A stretch of 64,000 nucleotides of DNA from Typha latifolia (lineage: Eukaryota; Streptophyta; Magnoliopsida; Poales; Typhaceae), in contig CM034112.1 of the NCBI GenBank assembly GCA_019914945.1, positions 3,247,001 through 3,311,000 on the forward strand. The letters run 5' to 3'. Made by a program: the position numbers and the translations under genes. Positions 47,901 through 59,450 of the stretch are shown piece after piece. Below the pieces are notes generated by a model. It did not search any database. It saw nothing but the letters and a program-made list of their open reading frames with translations, and was not told the DNA's origin. The stretch's first letter is position 1. Each line of letters opens with the position of its first letter.

Positions 47901-49816
47901 TAATTAGTAATTAATTTCCAACTGTGAAATTTGAGTAGGAAGGTCAAAATTATATAAACATAATAAGTTGACAGGCCTAGTCAAAGAGCAATTAAGACAA
48001 AACTCCAAAAGGCAATTTGACAATTATAACCCTCCATAAACTATTTATTAGTTCGCGAATGAAAGAATGAATGGCAACTTCGATGCCGTTTCTTTCCCCC
48101 CCACCCCCTCCCTTTCGCTTTCTACTACCTATTAAACAACCGCGTAACCAACTAACTCCTTCCACCAACGGAAACCGGCTCGAACCAACCTGGACCGGAC
48201 CAGCGAGCTTCCTTCCATCGACCGGCCCCACCACGCCGGCTTTGATTTAGGTTTATGCTGCTCAGGTCAGCATCATTAGTTAATGGACAAAAGATTCTAA
48301 TACAAAGATTTTTTTTAAAATTTTTTTTTGTTTTTATCTGCTTGCATACCATTCAAAAAATCTTTTATTTTACCCCCTAGTAGTTCTATTAGACTTAAAT
48401 TCATTTGGGCCCCTGTAGTTTTATTTGTGTCAGTTTATCTTCTCACTGTCTAGGTTAAAGTGTAACTGGGTCGAGTTTAGAATTCCTTATCATATACAAA
48501 GTTAAAATAGTACCGATTGGATTTCAGATAACAAAGAGATAATAAATATATTAAACAAATATGTATTCTTCTCATATATTTTTTCATCTAAAATTTAATC
48601 AGTATTATTTTAAATGTGTTGGAAAGCATATCCAATCATCTATAACTTCATCGCTAGTATCTATACTCCTCAAAAGTCAAAACACAATCTTTTTGTATAT
48701 TAATGTGCAAGTCACGTGCTAAATTTTAGATGGATGAAAAAAAAAATAAGTTTGAGAGATAATAAGACAAGATGCAAATGAAGACAAAGAGTCTAATCCA
48801 TTCAGATGATGGCCTAACCAATTAGTCAAATTATTTGTTTCCTTTAACGGTGAGACCCTATATAGAGTAGAAATTAAGCCCCAATGATTGGATATAGCAT
48901 TGGAATAAAAGATCTCTTTTATCCACAAAATAATTTGAGAAAAAAATATATACTGGATAATATAATTGTGATAAGCAATCATAAGAAATCGTTCTTATTA
49001 CCATTCTCATACGGTCATACCACTATAATTATTTAGATATATATATTATTCTTATCAAAAGGATAAAGTAGCTCTATATTCTACATTACAGATGCATTTT
49101 CTTGGAATTAGATATTCGAAAATAGAGGATGTAAATTATAATGAAAAATTAATTAAAAATAGCCTAAATCTTATCTTTTTATAATTCCCACTTTATCAAA
49201 TATTTATTTATTATTCTACCTCCGCATTATACTTTTATTGTCTGAAAAATATGAGCTGATTTGACCTAATGAGACCTGACCGAATATAAAATATTTCATA
49301 ACTTTTAAAAATAAAAAAATTAAAAAACCTAACGTACCTCTTATTTTTGACTTATTTTTACCTTACCCTTTAAATTTTTATTCCAGCATATTAAGATTAT
49401 TTTATATTATTTTTTTAGGCATTAAAGGTAAAATACAAGTGTTAAACCATAATTAAAACAAAATGTATGGTCTTTTTGATAAATTTCCCTTATAATGAAC
49501 GCGCACAAGTTCGCATTTCCCAATACCAACACAAACCAGGGTGCGAAATGAAAAAAGATGCATGCATCTTCCACGCAAAAAGAATGAACAGTGAAGGAAG
49601 TTTCACGCGCCAACTCTCCACAACTTTTCTCCATTATTTCCACGTAGAAAAATTCTTCTCCCCTCGCCCTCCATCCACTTCCCTCTCTCTCTCTCTCTAT
49701 TCACCTCATAACTACTCTCCTCTTCTCTTCCCCCATCTCGCTTGCCTGCCTTTAAAGTTTACATAAATCCCCCTCTCCTCCCTCGAAATTAATCTCCACC
49801 CCCCTACCCCCTCGCC
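44981..49816. other. Intergenic region between VHA-e and the C2 gene
   Basis: No gene is recognised in this 4.8-kb AT-rich stretch. It contains the outer VHA-e leader/promoter side, a fold-back element (47255-47652), a CACCCTAT-type relative near 45600-45720, a weak copy of the GAGCT-rich repeat at about 47670-47975 (ending TTGACAGGCCTAG), and a GC-richer pocket at about 48060-48250. The last 200 bp before 49817 are CT-rich and likely hold the C2 gene leader. Confidence 0.55.
47255..47652. mobile_element. Fold-back MITE with ~95-bp inverted arms
   Basis: The left arm begins GAAAATTTGCATATAACACC and runs to about 47350. The right arm read in reverse begins GAAAATTTGCATATAACACT and follows the same order, including TTTACAC(C/T)CTA(T/C)ATTTTTA, TAAATC and TATAATTTAG. 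The element is 398 bp with a short AT-rich centre. Long inverted arms suggest a fold-back or Mutator-like MITE. A target duplication was not found. Confidence 0.65.
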
Positions 49817-50422
49817 ATGTCGCCCAAGAAGCCTCACCACGACGACCTCTCCCTCGAGGTCTCTGTCCTCTCCGCCGAGTCCCTCAAGAAGCCCTCCCCC
49901 CTCCTCCTCTGCCGCCGCCCCCGCCCTTACGTCACCCTCTCCTCCTCCGCCACGTCATCCGACGATGTCGCCCTCCGCACGCGCGTCGACGAGGTCGGCG
50001 CCGATAGCCCCACGTGGGGCGACACCCTCGTCATCCCCGTGGGCCCCTCCTTCCTCCGGGCAGGTTCCGACGACGCCGTCTACGTCAGCGTCCTTTCCAG
50101 GCGCCGCTTCGCGGGGCCCGCCAGCCTCGGCTGGTGCCGCATCGTGTCCGCCGACGTCGTCGACGGCCTGCGCCCGCCGACCGCCCGCCGCCGCCTCAGC
50201 TACGCGCTCCGGTCGCCGCGCCACGGGGGGCGCGGCCACGGCGTCATCCACATGGCGGTGCGCCTCCTGGGGAGACAAGCGGATAAGATCCAAGCTCCGG
50301 CGGCGCCGCCGCCTGAGCCGGGGTGGTGCAGGATGGCGATTGGGATTCCAGTAGCCGCGGGGTTTCCCGCGGCAAGTAGCAGCTGGATCCCGCGTAGCGG
50401 AACGGCGGGAGGACTTTTTTGA
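49817..50422 (+). CDS. C2-domain protein, BAP-like
   Basis: A single exon encodes 201 residues. Residues about 10-150 look like one C2 domain: an opening LSLEVSVLSAESLKK strand, RPYVTLSSS, then RTRVDEVGADSPTWGDTLVIPV, VYVSVLSRRR, LGWCRI and a closing GVIHMAVRLLG strand. This order resembles plant BON1-associated proteins (BAP1/BAP2), small phospholipid-binding regulators of defence and cell death, though few calcium-binding aspartates are evident. A Pro-rich linker and PGWCRMAIGIPVAAG tail follow. Codon third positions are almost all G or C, producing long false frames on both strands. The start is the first ATG, after a CT-rich leader. C2 is firm; the BAP link is moderate. Confidence 0.8.
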   Translation: MSPKKPHHDDLSLEVSVLSAESLKKPSPLLLCRRPRPYVTLSSSATSSDDVALRTRVDEVGADSPTWGDTLVIPVGPSFLRAGSDDAVYVSVLSRRRFAGPASLGWCRIVSADVVDGLRPPTARRRLSYALRSPRHGGRGHGVIHMAVRLLGRQADKIQAPAAPPPEPGWCRMAIGIPVAAGFPAASSSWIPRSGTAGGLF

Positions 50423-50939
50423 TGGAGAAAGAAGAAAAATACGAGAAAAGAGAACAATGTAGAAATTTCGGCGCCGCTTTGGAGGACGGTGGTTCGCTCT
50501 GTCTGTTTTGTCGTTTTCCCAAACAGCGAAGGACACGAGGCTGGAAGAGGACAGAGACTCAGAGTGTGAGTCTTTGTACAAATGGCAACTTTATATAAGC
50601 GAGTAGACTGAACAGATCACTACGGGATGAAACGGATCGGATAAAACCCCCAATTGTTGTTTTCTTTTTTCTTTATCCGCCACAATATCCAAATTTGTAT
50701 ATATGTTTAAATAATTTATGTGGATATAAATATGAGTTAAAAAATAGTCTTTAATATATATATATATATATACATAAATAATCTTGCTCAGAAGACATGC
50801 ATAACTTTATCACAATTTCTATCTTTAATAACCATAATATAAATAAATGAGTGTTTAATTTTGAAACGTATTTAAAAGAATTATAATTCATAAATAAGTT
50901 TTTTTTTTCTTCGCGAACAAAACGGTACAGAGAATATAA

Positions 50940-51711
50940 GAGCAACTCCAACCGGGCTCCAAATTAAAAATTTGGAGCCTGATTGAGCTCCAATGAGGCT
51001 CTAAAACTAGAGCCAAATTTAGAGCTAGGAATAGTGGGGCTCCAATTTAGAGCCCCACTCATTTCAACCTTTTAAAAATACTAAAATTGCTCAATAATTA
51101 TTATATTCAATAATTAATTCCATTTGTATCCTTTATTAAATAATTTAATTAGTTAAACTGAATATATAATTAGTTTTTAATAAAAATAATACTATTATAA
51201 AAGTCTCATCTAGACCTTTTAAAATGAGTCTAATATTAAATTATTTTTGAGTTAATTTAAATTTTAAATTTTTTATAAAAATGAGTCTAATAAATTATGT
51301 GTCACCGGACTATTAAACATCTATTGCTTTTATTATGTTTAGTTAATTTCTGCTTATTTTATGTAATATAATTTTAATATTTTTAGTTAATGACTTGTAA
51401 TACTTATTTTAATATTTATTTCGTGTAATGTAATTTCGATGTGTTTAATTAAAAAATTAGTAATTTAAAATTATTTGTAAAACTAATAAATATTAGTCTT
51501 ATTTTAAAGATCTCGATGAGAGTTTTCTAACTATATATTTTTTATTAAAAAATAATAACGCTAAAATAACCTATTAAGTAATTTAAAATAGCTAATATAA
51601 TAATATATATTATATTATTATTTTAATATATATGAAGTTCGGCCGTGCTTTAGAGTGCACCGTGCTCTTGCTCTATTTTTTAAGCCATATTTGGAGACTT
51701 TGGAGATGCTC
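50940..51711. mobile_element. PIF/Harbinger-type element with TAA duplication
   Basis: The 772-bp element has inverted ends GAGCAACTCCAA (50940-50951) and, from the right, GAGCATCTCCAA (51700-51711), matching at 11 of 12 bases. TAA flanks both sides (50937-50939 and 51712-51714). Subterminal GCTCCAAAT/TCTCCAAAT repeats extend the symmetry. The interior is AT-rich and lacks a transposase frame, so it is non-autonomous. It lies about 0.5 kb after the C2 gene. Confidence 0.8.
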
Positions 51712-51714
51712 TAA

Positions 51715-52780
51715 AAAAGAAAGCTAAAATTTTCCCAATATCCAATTAAAAATAGATTGGTTTTCCACAACGTAAGTGGTGACCTGCAAAATAGCGATAA
51801 TTACATATAGACCCCTTAACCTTACATAAACCCTCAACATTTACTTTTACTGTAATTTGTTCTTTTGATTTTTAGTTAAAAGATATTATATGATTACTAT
51901 GCAATTAATTTTAGACACTCTATAAACTATTTTAACTTATAATTTAGAGGAAAAAAAATTATGGATAACATAGTCATTTAACGTTTTCTATTAACAGAGT
52001 CAACATATTAGATAGTTAGGTGTTTAGGTGTAAGTAACCCGTAAATTCTGATATACACTTTTAGCTACACATGAATATGAAGTATTCTTCCCACATAGTA
52101 TCGTTCGTGTTCTTATTGTGTCTTTCTTTGGACGAGAAGGTTTAACTGTTCCAAAAGACAACAACGGAGACGTCTCTAGAGAGCAGTCTATATTATAAAC
52201 CAAATGTGTCAAGCAAATGACACAAATCATTCCTAGTGTTCTTCATATCAAAAATACTTGTACTAAATTTTTTATTAATTCAAACATATTCGACCATAAT
52301 CCAAGGGAGTTCTTTTACCTATCATTGAGAATCCCTTCTTTGAATAGATGTTCTAAATCGCAATTGACATTGTAATATAAATGTAGCATGCATGTGCATC
52401 ACATCCATGAAAAGAACCCTATCCATGTCTTGGCAAAGCTATTAAAGAATATTACAAGGGAAACTAGAGAAGCACCAAAGTTTCAGCATCTTAGAGCCAA
52501 AGAGATGCTATATTTCATTTATTTTTCCAGGTATAACCCATCATATTCATATCCTGTCACTAGTGCACTTGAATGCAACCACTCTGCTTCATTCCTCGAA
52601 GTTTGTACATTTACTATATACTTAGTAAGACAACAGGCATGCTCAATTTGATACTATACTAATGAAATGCCTACAATAGTATAAACAAAGACATAAACAT
52701 GCATTGCAAGGCTCTCACCTCCCAAACAAGCTGACCCACCTGAATTGCAGGAGTACCTATCCGAGCTTTTGAACCCCCTC
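51715..52780. other. Convergent spacer before the RING gene 3' end
   Basis: AT-rich DNA with no recognisable gene; the part next to 52780 should hold the 3' untranslated region of the RING gene on the minus strand. Short frames here have no family resemblance. Confidence 0.5.
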
Positions 52781-55700
52781 CTACACCTCCTCTCTTCCAC
52801 TATTGTTGCTTTTTATGATATTATACTTGCAAAGCGGGCAGGTGGCATTGATGTATAGCCATTTATCTATGCAGGTGCAGTGGAAATGGTGACTGCAAGG
52901 AAGTTCCCGCAGCTCCACCCCATCATCGTAGGCAGAAAGGCAGATGCAGCATTCCTGTGTGACCAAAGTGTTTGTCAGAGGATGCTAATATAATATGTAA
53001 GAAGAATATGGTTTAACATGATCGTCTATGATCTTTTATTGTCTCTGTCACTTCGGAAAAAGAAACCAGAAGGGAAAGGAGGAAGTCTAAGCTACACGCA
53101 TGATCCCACAGCAAAGTAATCAATATTTAGGTGAATTACAGGTGTATGATACATTTTCACTAGTATATAGATGAACACACAGAGAACAGTATGGCTTGCA
53201 GCTGTGCAACCACAAGGGCTTCCCTCTCCAGACCTCATGCAGTGGGACGACATCCTACTATCACAGAGAAGGCTAGAAAATTAGGCTAATCCAAGCATAT
53301 ACAGAAATAGCCCTAACAAATTACTGCACACTGGTAAGCGTAACTCCTGGATGCTATTTTTGGTCCCTATCTTCCTTCTAGTTCTAGACTTTGCCAAACA
53401 AACCCTGCTATCCATCATCACAAACTCCTCCAGGTATCTTGTTGCACACTAGGAAAATTCAATTGTTTCAAACTTTCAATATTTTGTCTCCAATAGCTAA
53501 AGCTCTGGTGCTTTATCAAGTACAGTAAATCTCAACTCTCTAGTTCCTAGTCTTATCAAACATTCATCTCAACAAACTCAGGGATAGCCCAACTGCAATA
53601 TCTAATCATTGCAAATAACAAGACTGCTAGTTCCCTGTTAGGTGGACAAAAGGTGGAAAGCAGTAATATGGTCATGTGAATCAAATAATTTTATAACAAA
53701 AATTATCTGCAAAGACATTATGGGAACTCTTTCAGATTTTCATCTATTAAGAAAAACAATCAACATACAAACTTTCTGAGGGTGACTACAGAATATGATA
53801 AGTTTCCATTACTTATAATTAGTCACTGATGAAATAAATAATCATGTCCAATAACAACACCACAAAAGAAAAAAAATAGATAGAGCTCAATCTCTAGCTT
53901 CTAACTTTATGTTAATTTCCTTGTAAAATCAAAAATATGTTTCTAACCTGAAACATATTTGCCGGGTGCAGTGCAGCCCCTAATACCTGCTATGATTCAT
54001 TTCTTTAACTAAAATTTAAGTCCCGGAACTTCCTCTAGACATATCACAAAATCTTAGTAACAGAATAAACAAGAATGAGTGTGATCTTACAAACATGGAA
54101 ACTCATACAGCAGAGGAATCTAACACTGCCAAAGATATACAACAGTAAAATGGAGTGTCTTAAAGGAATCATGCACAAATTCTTCAGATCTGGAGAGGAT
54201 CGGGTGTATTTCATCATATATCCAGGATGAGAATGCTTAAAATAATTGGGCATTACCAGAATAGAGTTAGGAGAAAACTCTGGCACATATGGAATAATTG
54301 AAGCTAAATCAGCTTCTTGTTTTGGTAGTAAGTTGTTAGTAATTACCCAAAATGAGGGAGAATTTAGTACCTAGAAAGCCACAGAAATGTTCACAATTGA
54401 CAAACTTGAGATTTAAAGAGTAGTTAAATAGCTTACTGCGTCCTCTGCTGAAAGAGCATGTTCAATGGGTGGATCACTGCCACACTCGGTCATTATTCCA
54501 CTGCAAGCCCTTGGTACTTCTCCATTAACCTTTTCTGAACCACCAGTAGTACGGAATTTGTACTTTGGAAGTTGGCGGATATCTTCATCGGATGCTCCTT
54601 CCTGCTTTTAAAAGAGAACAGAGAAGCAAGAAACTATTTAGTCCAATGTACAGCAACCTTTAACTGACAATAACTTCAAACAGCATTGCTGCCAAACACA
54701 TAGTCACGGAAAAATCTACAAGTCCAAAGAAAAAACAAATAATTCTACTATAAAAATATACAGTGCAAGATAATGTAAAGAACTAAAAGTCTTACAACTA
54801 GCACATAGCTCTAAGTAATGGGGATTCAGAGCATTTCCTAATCTGCAATTGCATCAAGGATCACAATGCAATCACATAACAGAGGAAGGGCCTGTATATA
54901 GGTGGTCTACCTGATCAGCCACAGCATATAAAATTGCAATGATACACGGTAGACAGCAGCACACAGCAATTCCAATGATGCAAGCAAGAGCAACACAGAA
55001 AACGACAAAAAAGACATCAAATGCCAGAAAGACTATGCAAAGCCTGCAAAAAGAAATCCACAAATGCAAGAAAGAAGACTTAGAAAATTGCAAACATTTT
55101 GAACAGAGATCAAAATAAATTTTTTAACATGTAATTATCTCGCACCAGTACAGCTGTGGTGCATCATGTGTCAAAGCTTGGCCTCCAGCAGATACCCAGT
55201 AGAAACCAATAATCCACCAAATGAATGAAAACATTGTGTTTGCGGACTCCAGATGCTTTGCCACACTATCAAAAGAAAAGTGGTGAAAAATATATTCAAC
55301 AAAGAGCCAGAAGATAAACCCTAAAAATCTGATCATGATGGTATATACCCAACGGGGATACATAAGTGCAGGAAATACTGCAAGATACTTTGTCGGTGCG
55401 GAAATGGAGAGCTAATCCAACACAATAAAAATTTGAACAACCTTTAGCTCAGTTTTAGTATCAAAGGGATACATATCCAATTCTTTGGCATTAGTTAAAC
55501 ACAAAATTATTGGCTCACCAAGGAGAAGATGCCGAGCAATGCCAGCACTTATCGATCTAACGAAAATCTCAATGCAAAGAAGGTGTTCAAGAGTACCTTC
55601 TGGACATCTCAAGAATCAAGAAACAAGGGGCCCTCATGACAATAGCATTAATGTACCTGTAAGCACTGGACTGCAACCACTGGTTGAACCTTGCAACAAA

Positions 55701-56578
55701 TTTGCTAATGTCTATATACCTAAACGTAGTATCAGATTTCCTGATTGCAACAAATTAACGATCATGCTTATTAGGAAATAATGATGTCCTAGTTTACCAG
55801 TATTCACTAATTCAATCTAGTTATCAATGTCCCAGAAGAATCTAAGAAATAGCTATTAATTTCATAAAGCTAAGCTAACATCTGAAAGTCGATATATCAA
55901 CCATCCTAAAGTACCAACATAAAAATCAACCAAATCTAAGAAAGAAAAAGGAAACCTGATACAGCTTATATTCTCAATTTCTCTTCAGCTAGCAAATTAG
56001 ATACATTCTCGATATCCTAAAAAAGTAACCAGCAGACAATTTTACCTGGTTCCCTCCTCATTCTGGCCTTGCTCACCGTCATAACCACCACCCTCCTCCA
56101 GATCCCTCGGCGAGCTCGGCCCCGAACTCCCCCTCCCCTCCTCCAATTCCTCTCTCATCCCCAGGTGCCTCCTCTGGAATTCGATCAACACGCACACCAT
56201 ATGCAGCACGCACTGGAGAGCGTACCCTACTATCCAGAGCCTCAGCGGCATCGCCGGCGCCTCCTCCCTGCTTAGCACAAGAACCCCGCAGGCAACGGCG
56301 ACGAAGGCGAGATTCCAGAGCACGTCGAGGACGACGACGGGGCGCGAGTAGGCCCAGTCGCTCTGCCTCTCCTCGAGCTGCTCAGCCGCCGTCTCGCGCA
56401 CCAGCATCGACGGCTCCCGCATCACCCGCCGGCTCCCGGCTCGGCGGAGAAAGCGGGCCGCCCCGCGGAGGCTCGGAGGCCGCCTCCCACCGCTGCCGCG
56501 GCGGCCGCGGTCGGCGAGGAGAGGCGTCGGATCCATGGCGGAGCCAGCGATCGGGGTCGGGGATCTCGTCGCCGACAT
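52781..56578 (-). CDS. Membrane RING-H2 E3 ubiquitin ligase
   Basis: Five exons on the minus strand (56578-56046, 55265-55146, 55043-54911, 54601-54437, 52954-52781) give 374 residues. It matches the plant At1g12760/At4g11680-type family of multi-span RING-H2 ubiquitin ligases. Hydrophobic segments lie near 81-103, 113-134, 187-206 and two within 217-262 (Cys-rich [14 protein letters not shown]). The RING-H2 finger has C319, C322, C337, H339, H342, C345, C356 and C359 with the exact x14 and x10 spacings, so it should recruit an E2 enzyme; substrates are unknown. The N terminus is Arg/Ser/Pro-rich. The start at 56578 is the first ATG; M15 (MDPTPLL) is a possible alternative. The last two exons are separated by a 1482-bp intron. 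Convergent with the C2 gene. No lesion is seen. Confidence 0.9.
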
Positions 56579-57580
56579 TGCGGGAACCGGAGGTACGAAA
56601 TCGAAATCGAAATCGAGATCGAGATCAGAAACCGTAGAAATTGGAAATTGGGGTTAGAAATCTCCTCTTCTCCCTGCTTGCGACGCAAAATTAATTTGGA
56701 TTTGGGAGGAGTATCTCTGAATAGAGAAGAGGAAAAGGGGAGACGGAAGCGGGAAAAAGGATCGGATGTTGTTTAACGAACATAGAAAATGGTAACTTGG
56801 CGAATGAATGAATGCGACGTGGACGTTAAAGTCGTCATCGTCCGGATAGGAGAAGCTATAGAAATACCGGGATGGACAAGTATACAAGGTGGATGAATTA
56901 TTCTAGAATAATAGAAGGTTTAGTTGTTTTAGGAAATGGATAGATCTACGATTGGTAGTTACGGTACGTTAATAACTAAAAAGGATCCTAAGATATATAC
57001 CTTAACCTTTGGATTAGATAGAAATTATCCATCTGGGATTCTGGGGCCATTTTTTATTAATCTATCTAATGCCACTATTTGTTATAATTTTATCATTTTG
57101 GTTCTTAAAAAGTATTTATATGTAATACCTCTCAGGTATCATTACTGTCGTAGTGTCGTGTTGGGTTTCTGGAAGCCTCCTTAACCAGTTGGCCATGCAC
57201 AGGTGGGGCCCTTACCTTCATCCTTGACAGCTAACATTATATATGGTTTAGGTTTAAAATGTTTTAATATCTCCCGTTTGTGTATTATCTTTCATCTACA
57301 ATTTACAATATACCATAGATTTGAGTAATATTACGTTTATGTGCTATAAACAATTAGGGACCTAAGAGTCTATAAAAGTTCTAGGGTTAATTACATTTCA
57401 ACTTTTGAACTATTGTTCACTTTTATATAGACTCCTCGATGATTATTTAATACATTCCGCTAGCTTTTCTTAGAAAAAAAGAAGAGATTAGCTCAGTTAT
57501 ATTTATACAAAGTAAATGTACAGAAAGAAAAACACGGGATAGAGAAAAAGAAAGAGAATGTTATTAGAGGCGTTACAAGG
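56579..57580. other. RING gene upstream region
   Basis: A short run of GAAATC repeats (56598-56630) lies in the RING gene leader, followed by a mixed region holding its promoter and then AT-rich DNA. No other gene is recognised. Confidence 0.5.
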
Positions 57581-57589
57581 CAGTTTAGG

Positions 57590-59450
57590 GTGGAGAACTC
57601 GATGAAGCTTATCATGGAGCAATGGGAAAAGAGAGCTTCCGATGCTTCCAAATCTTGGAGGAAGAGATCCAAAGACTAAAAGCAGTAAATGTGTCTCTTT
57701 TAAAGACTATGCTATTGCGCTCTCTCCAAAGTAACAACCATAAGATATCAAACCGATGGCCAATTGCGCTTCAAATGCGAACATGGATAGAAGAAAACTA
57801 CGACTACATCTAGTAATCCTTAATTGTCAATGGTGGGGAGGACACACCCAACTTGGAAAAGAAAAAGTTCTAAAGAGGCTTGATGTAGTCACAATTGAGA
57901 ATGAGATGACTGAAACTTTAGTAACCTTGCGCAAGGAGGAGAAAGGTAGTCAACTAGCCCTTTCCTCATTAAGACATCTTTGTTGTGTATTTGATTAAGG
58001 GCAATCATCTAAAGGAATGCTTTCAGCTTTCTCAGAAGAGAAGATTTTCAGAGGCTGACAACCCAATCGAACTTGGTGGAGCCATGAAAAAGCATAGAGT
58101 CTATGAAAACTAGGGTAGCGAAGGGGAGATCCTCCATACCATTTTACCAAACCTGGTGTCAAGGACCGAAGAGGACAGGGAAAGATAAATGGCATTGACT
58201 TGGTTGTCCTCAACTAAAATGATAGAGTCTAAATATTGAGGCCAACTGATGTTGCGAGCATCTCATAGGAGGATGAATTGTTGGTAGGAAGCTCGAAAAA
58301 TAAAAGAAAATCTAGAAATGAGAGGGGGACTCGCTCATCTTGCAATCAAACCAGAACGAAACCAAGTTTTTGTTGCTCGGATGAAAGATGGCACTGCACC
58401 CACAAAAAAGATATGTGCAACCTTGAGGATTCCCTTCCAAAGAGTCGAGCATCTTATCAGCATATCTTTCAGAGGAACAAGTCGTTTGTAATAAATGTGT
58501 CGAATTGCCCTTGCGCACATTGAGGACAAGCACAATCGTAGAAGCTTCTACCACTACTTGGTAAGCATGCTATAATTAAATCTTCGAATGTCTTAATTTT
58601 CCATACCACCTAGCAATATGGACGACAGATTGTGGCCCAATTAACTTCCTAGTGGAAATATTTGACCTACCCCTCCCCTTCCAAAGGAAGGCCCTACGAA
58701 TTAAATCAATTTACTTTATGATGGAGTCTTAGGCCTAAAAGATGGAAAGAAAATATGAAGGAAAGGCAAAATCGACCGACTTAATTAGGGTAACCTTGAC
58801 ACTAGTGAATAGACATTCACACCGCAAGCTTCCTTTCAGCCATATCCACAATTGACTACTAGTCTTATGCCTTAAGGGGTCGAGCCTCAAAGGTAGGCCC
58901 AGGTACTAGATTGGGAATGAGGTCATCTTGCAACTAAAGAGATTGGACAATCATGTTGCATCTTCATGGTGAGACATAGAGAAGAGGCAGGACTTAGAGA
59001 GGTTAATGCAAAACCGAGAGATAATTTCAAAGATAGTCTTTAGATTGGAGAGGAACAGGAAGGTCACCTTAGAAAGGAAGAGTGTGTCATCGGCAAACTG
59101 CAAGACTATGGTGACTATGTCTAGAAAAGGCCAATGCCCTTTGTGAGGCCTCCCAATTAGGCGCAAATGAGAAGTTTATCAAGGATATCGATGACAAGGA
59201 TGAAGAACAAGGGCGATAGAGGATCACCCTACATGAGACCATGGCCTATGTTGAAGAAGTTGGACGGGAACTCATCTACCATAGTTGCCACTTAAGAATA
59301 ATCTAAGTGAAAACATCTGGCCCTGAGGATGTCAAGAATGATCAAGCAGATGGATTCTTTAGCATGAGAGATTAGACTCCACTTGCGTCTGATCGATGCT
59401 TAGCATGATCAAATTCGAGTCCTTGCAAGGCAACCTAATTTTGGATGTTG
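57590..59450 (-). pseudogene. Heavily decayed LINE reverse transcriptase
   Basis: On the minus strand, reading down from about 59400, broken frames give GDPLSPLFFILVIDILDKLL, then the catalytic-like FADDTLFLSKV (59094-59062), FCINLSKSCLFS, YLGLPLRLDPLR, VTLIKSVDFAFPSYFLSIF and LIRRAFLWKG near 58680. This is the order of motifs in plant LINE reverse transcriptases through the thumb and connection regions. Many stops and frameshifts interrupt it. Below 58600 the similarity fades towards the zinc-finger region. It is on the same strand as, but far more decayed than, the 28.8-30.4 kb LINE, and therefore older. Ends and duplication were not located. Confidence 0.75.

Noticed and set aside
49955..50581. 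208-codon antisense frame over the C2 gene
   Set aside because: Mirror frame of a GC-rich exon with no family resemblance.
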